From: Perognathus longimembris pacificus
Taxonomy: Eukaryota; Chordata; Mammalia; Rodentia; Heteromyidae
Length of the DNA: 64,000 nt
Direction: 5' to 3'
Assembly (NCBI RefSeq): GCF_023159225.1
Contig: NC_063181.1
Coordinates: forward strand, 5,105,606-5,169,605
The stretch's first letter is position 1, and each line of letters starts with the position of its first letter. This document shows, piece by piece, positions 62,496-64,000 of this stretch. A program made the position numbers and the translations under genes. The notes under the pieces are model-generated. The model saw only the letters and a list, made by a program, of their open reading frames with translations, was not told where the DNA came from and made no database searches.

Positions 62496-62504
62496 AGGGG
62501 GGAA
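62496..62504 (+). other. Polypurine tract
   Basis: AGGGGGGAA directly before the 3' LTR start TGAAGG, the plus-strand primer site of reverse transcription. Confidence 0.88.
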
Positions 62505-62909
62505 TGAAGGACTAGGACGACTCCATCTTGAAACTGCAACCATCTTGTTGTTTGTGTTAAGCTAAGAATAAACCAGCACGTACATAAAACTTGAGAAATG
62601 GCTTGTTCACGGTGAAACTAACCAGGCATTGTACAGATTCCAGGAACAAAGTTGTTTGTGCGGATGTTTATGCTGAAACCAACCGGCCATGAAACCCATT
62701 TCCCAGATGACACACCGGTTTGGGAGCGTTCTGGTCGCGTTGACCGTCCTGGAATGTCCTCAGACCAATTTTAGATGTCTGGAATGTCCTTTGATCAATT
62801 TTAGAGAACCCCTAGCCCCGAGCCAATCAGATTTGTCCTCTCACCCCAACCCTGCTTGCACTTCTGGTTTTTGTAACTTTGTAATTTTTTCTTCTAGGAC
62901 TTTGGCACA
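62505..62909 (+). repeat. 3' LTR with internal deletion
   Basis: Aligns with the 5' LTR from TGAAGGACTAGG, but jumps from the T run at 62885-62890 to CTTCTAGGAC. This loses the bases matching 55948-56099, i.e. TATA box, R with the poly(A) signal and most of U5. A 4-bp insertion (AGGC) is also seen. Confidence 0.9.
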
Positions 62910-63370
62910 ACACTGTATACAACACTATGCTTTTGGCAAAGCCTAAAAGAAACAGTTGTTGTGGGTTTTTGTTTCTGGAATTGTGTGTCTCTGCTCCCAC
63001 AGCAGAGCCCAGGTGATGAGGTAATCTACCCCTTTGTTCCCTCTGACCTCCACCCGGAAAACGCAGGCTCCAAAGCACAAGGACTTGGAGAATGAGAGGC
63101 ATCTTGTAGATGTTGAGAAAGGAGAGAGCTCTGGGCATGGGAACAAAGACGCCGGGGCCATGTCCTTTATACATCACAGGGGCCTTTGACCTTGGGGCCC
63201 AAAGCACCAGACCAACAAAACCCTCTGCCAGATGCTGAATACAAGGCCATCTGCCATTTTGCCTTGAAAGGGAGAAATTATTCGCCAGCCAAAGCACTTC
63301 TGTTTCAGGAGACTCAAAATTCTCACCTAGAAAACACTCAGAGGCAGAAGTATTACAGCTGGGTTGTAGT
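62910..63370. other. Non-coding stretch after the provirus
   Basis: Unique-looking DNA. No gene or repeat is recognised. Confidence 0.5.
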
Positions 63371-63372
63371 TT

Positions 63373-63375
<3 letters not shown>

Positions 63376-63416
<41 letters not shown>
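63376..63416. repeat. (TG)n microsatellite
   Basis: About 20 TG units. Confidence 0.95.
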
Positions 63417-63417
<1 letters not shown>

Positions 63418-63534
63418 ACCAGTACCAAGGCTAGAACATGGGACCCGTGTTCTCACTCAGCTTTTTCAATCCTCCACTATTTCAGCCACACATTAACTTC
63501 TGGCTTTTCATTTCCCTCTCTCTTTCTTTTCATG

Positions 63535-63722
63535 ATACTAGGGTTCAAACCCAGGGCCTTGCACATGCTATACAAATGCTCTACAAATGAGCTACACTCC
63601 TAGTCTTTGATTGTTGGAAACAGCATCTTACACTGGAGCCCAGGATGGCTTTGAATCCAGGATTCTCTTGCCTCCCACCTCTTGAGTGCTGGGATTACAG
63701 GCATGTAACATCAAGCCTGACA
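63535..63722 (-). mobile_element. ID unit and B1-like SINE (reverse)
   Basis: 'agggttcaaacccagggcc' with 'gagctacactcctagtc' (ID, reverse), then 'ggatggctttgaatccagg' and 'gagtgctgggattacaggc' (B1, reverse). This resembles the composite at 44908-45135. Confidence 0.7.
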
Positions 63723-63748
63723 AGATTTTAGTCTTCTAAACATATACT

Positions 63749-63758
63749 ATAATATCTA

Positions 63759-63797
<39 letters not shown>
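63749..63797. repeat. (TATC)n microsatellite
   Basis: About eleven TATC units, slightly interrupted at the start. Confidence 0.95.
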
Positions 63798-64000
63798 GTA
63801 TCATGTCAAATTATCCTTTCACTAGAAGCTTCCCAATCCATTTCTATTGGACTTAGAAAAAAAATGCTCAGCGCTCTTTCCTCTGAGTCACTGTCTCCAC
63901 AGTTTGGCCTCAGGCTTGCTTTCTACGGCTCATTTCTTACTGGGTACACTCATTCAGCTCTGGACAAATTGGCTTTGTGTCTCTCCCTTGAAAGTACAGT

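Larger units (their letters stand above)
55565..62909 (+). mobile_element. Endogenous retrovirus, class I (gammaretrovirus-like), defective provirus
   Basis: In order: 5' LTR (55565-56118), proline-tRNA primer site (56124-56141), leader with an inserted SINE, broken gag, pro remnant, deleted pol, broken env, polypurine tract, 3' LTR (62505-62909). The class is set by the primer site, a single CCHC zinc knuckle in gag, gag and pro in one frame separated by a stop, a GPY-type integrase end, and an env with CWLC and a C-x6-C-C-like motif. The LTRs differ at roughly twenty positions over about 380 aligned bases by eye, plus a 152-bp gap. No matching target-site duplication is seen. It cannot encode a working virus. 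Confidence 0.93.

Overview
The window is nuclear DNA from a mammal. It has AT-moderate introns with GT-AG splice sites, two very GC-rich CpG islands, microsatellites, L1 fragments, B1-like elements and many SINEs. The commonest SINE is about 200 bp: a tRNA-like head with A box TGGCCTAGTGG and B box GGTTCRATTCC, a second ID-like unit, then an A tail, often with intact target-site duplications. From memory this matches the IDL-Geo family of geomyoid rodents (kangaroo rats, pocket mice, pocket gophers). It occurs with a second family ending '...ctgagttcaagcccc' (Geo type), B1 and ID monomers. A geomyoid rodent is the best inference.

Host gene (1-17340, minus strand): all five coding exons of EXTL3 (exostosin-like glycosyltransferase 3) lie at 1838-16866. 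They splice with consensus GT-AG sites into 919 codons plus a stop, the length known for mammalian EXTL3. The first coding exon probably begins at 17340 and carries about 474 bp of 5' UTR with at least five upstream ATGs, while the main ATG has a weak context. The 3' UTR begins at 1837, and no poly(A) signal is visible before the window edge.

17341-52150 reads as 5' intron or upstream DNA full of SINEs, L1 pieces and simple repeats, with no further recognisable protein gene. It holds CpG island 1 (about 27.4-29.45 kb), which contains a G-rich minisatellite of about 111-117 bp and is a good candidate EXTL3 promoter. It also holds an 11-bp minisatellite of about 500 bp at 41.5-42.0 kb. CpG island 2 (about 52.15-53.65 kb) contains a higher-order tandem repeat (89 + 132 bp) and a strong splice donor on the EXTL3 strand, so it may be an alternative upstream promoter.

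54.9-62.9 kb holds LTR material. A possible separate LTR-like piece is followed by a defective class I (gammaretrovirus-like) endogenous retrovirus: 5' LTR, proline-tRNA primer site, broken gag and pro, a pol with most of reverse transcriptase and RNase H deleted, broken env, polypurine tract, and a 3' LTR missing its TATA/R/U5 part. An IDL-Geo SINE has inserted in the leader. The last 1 kb holds B1/ID pieces and GT and TATC microsatellites. I found no tRNA or rRNA gene, no CRISPR array and no second host coding gene.
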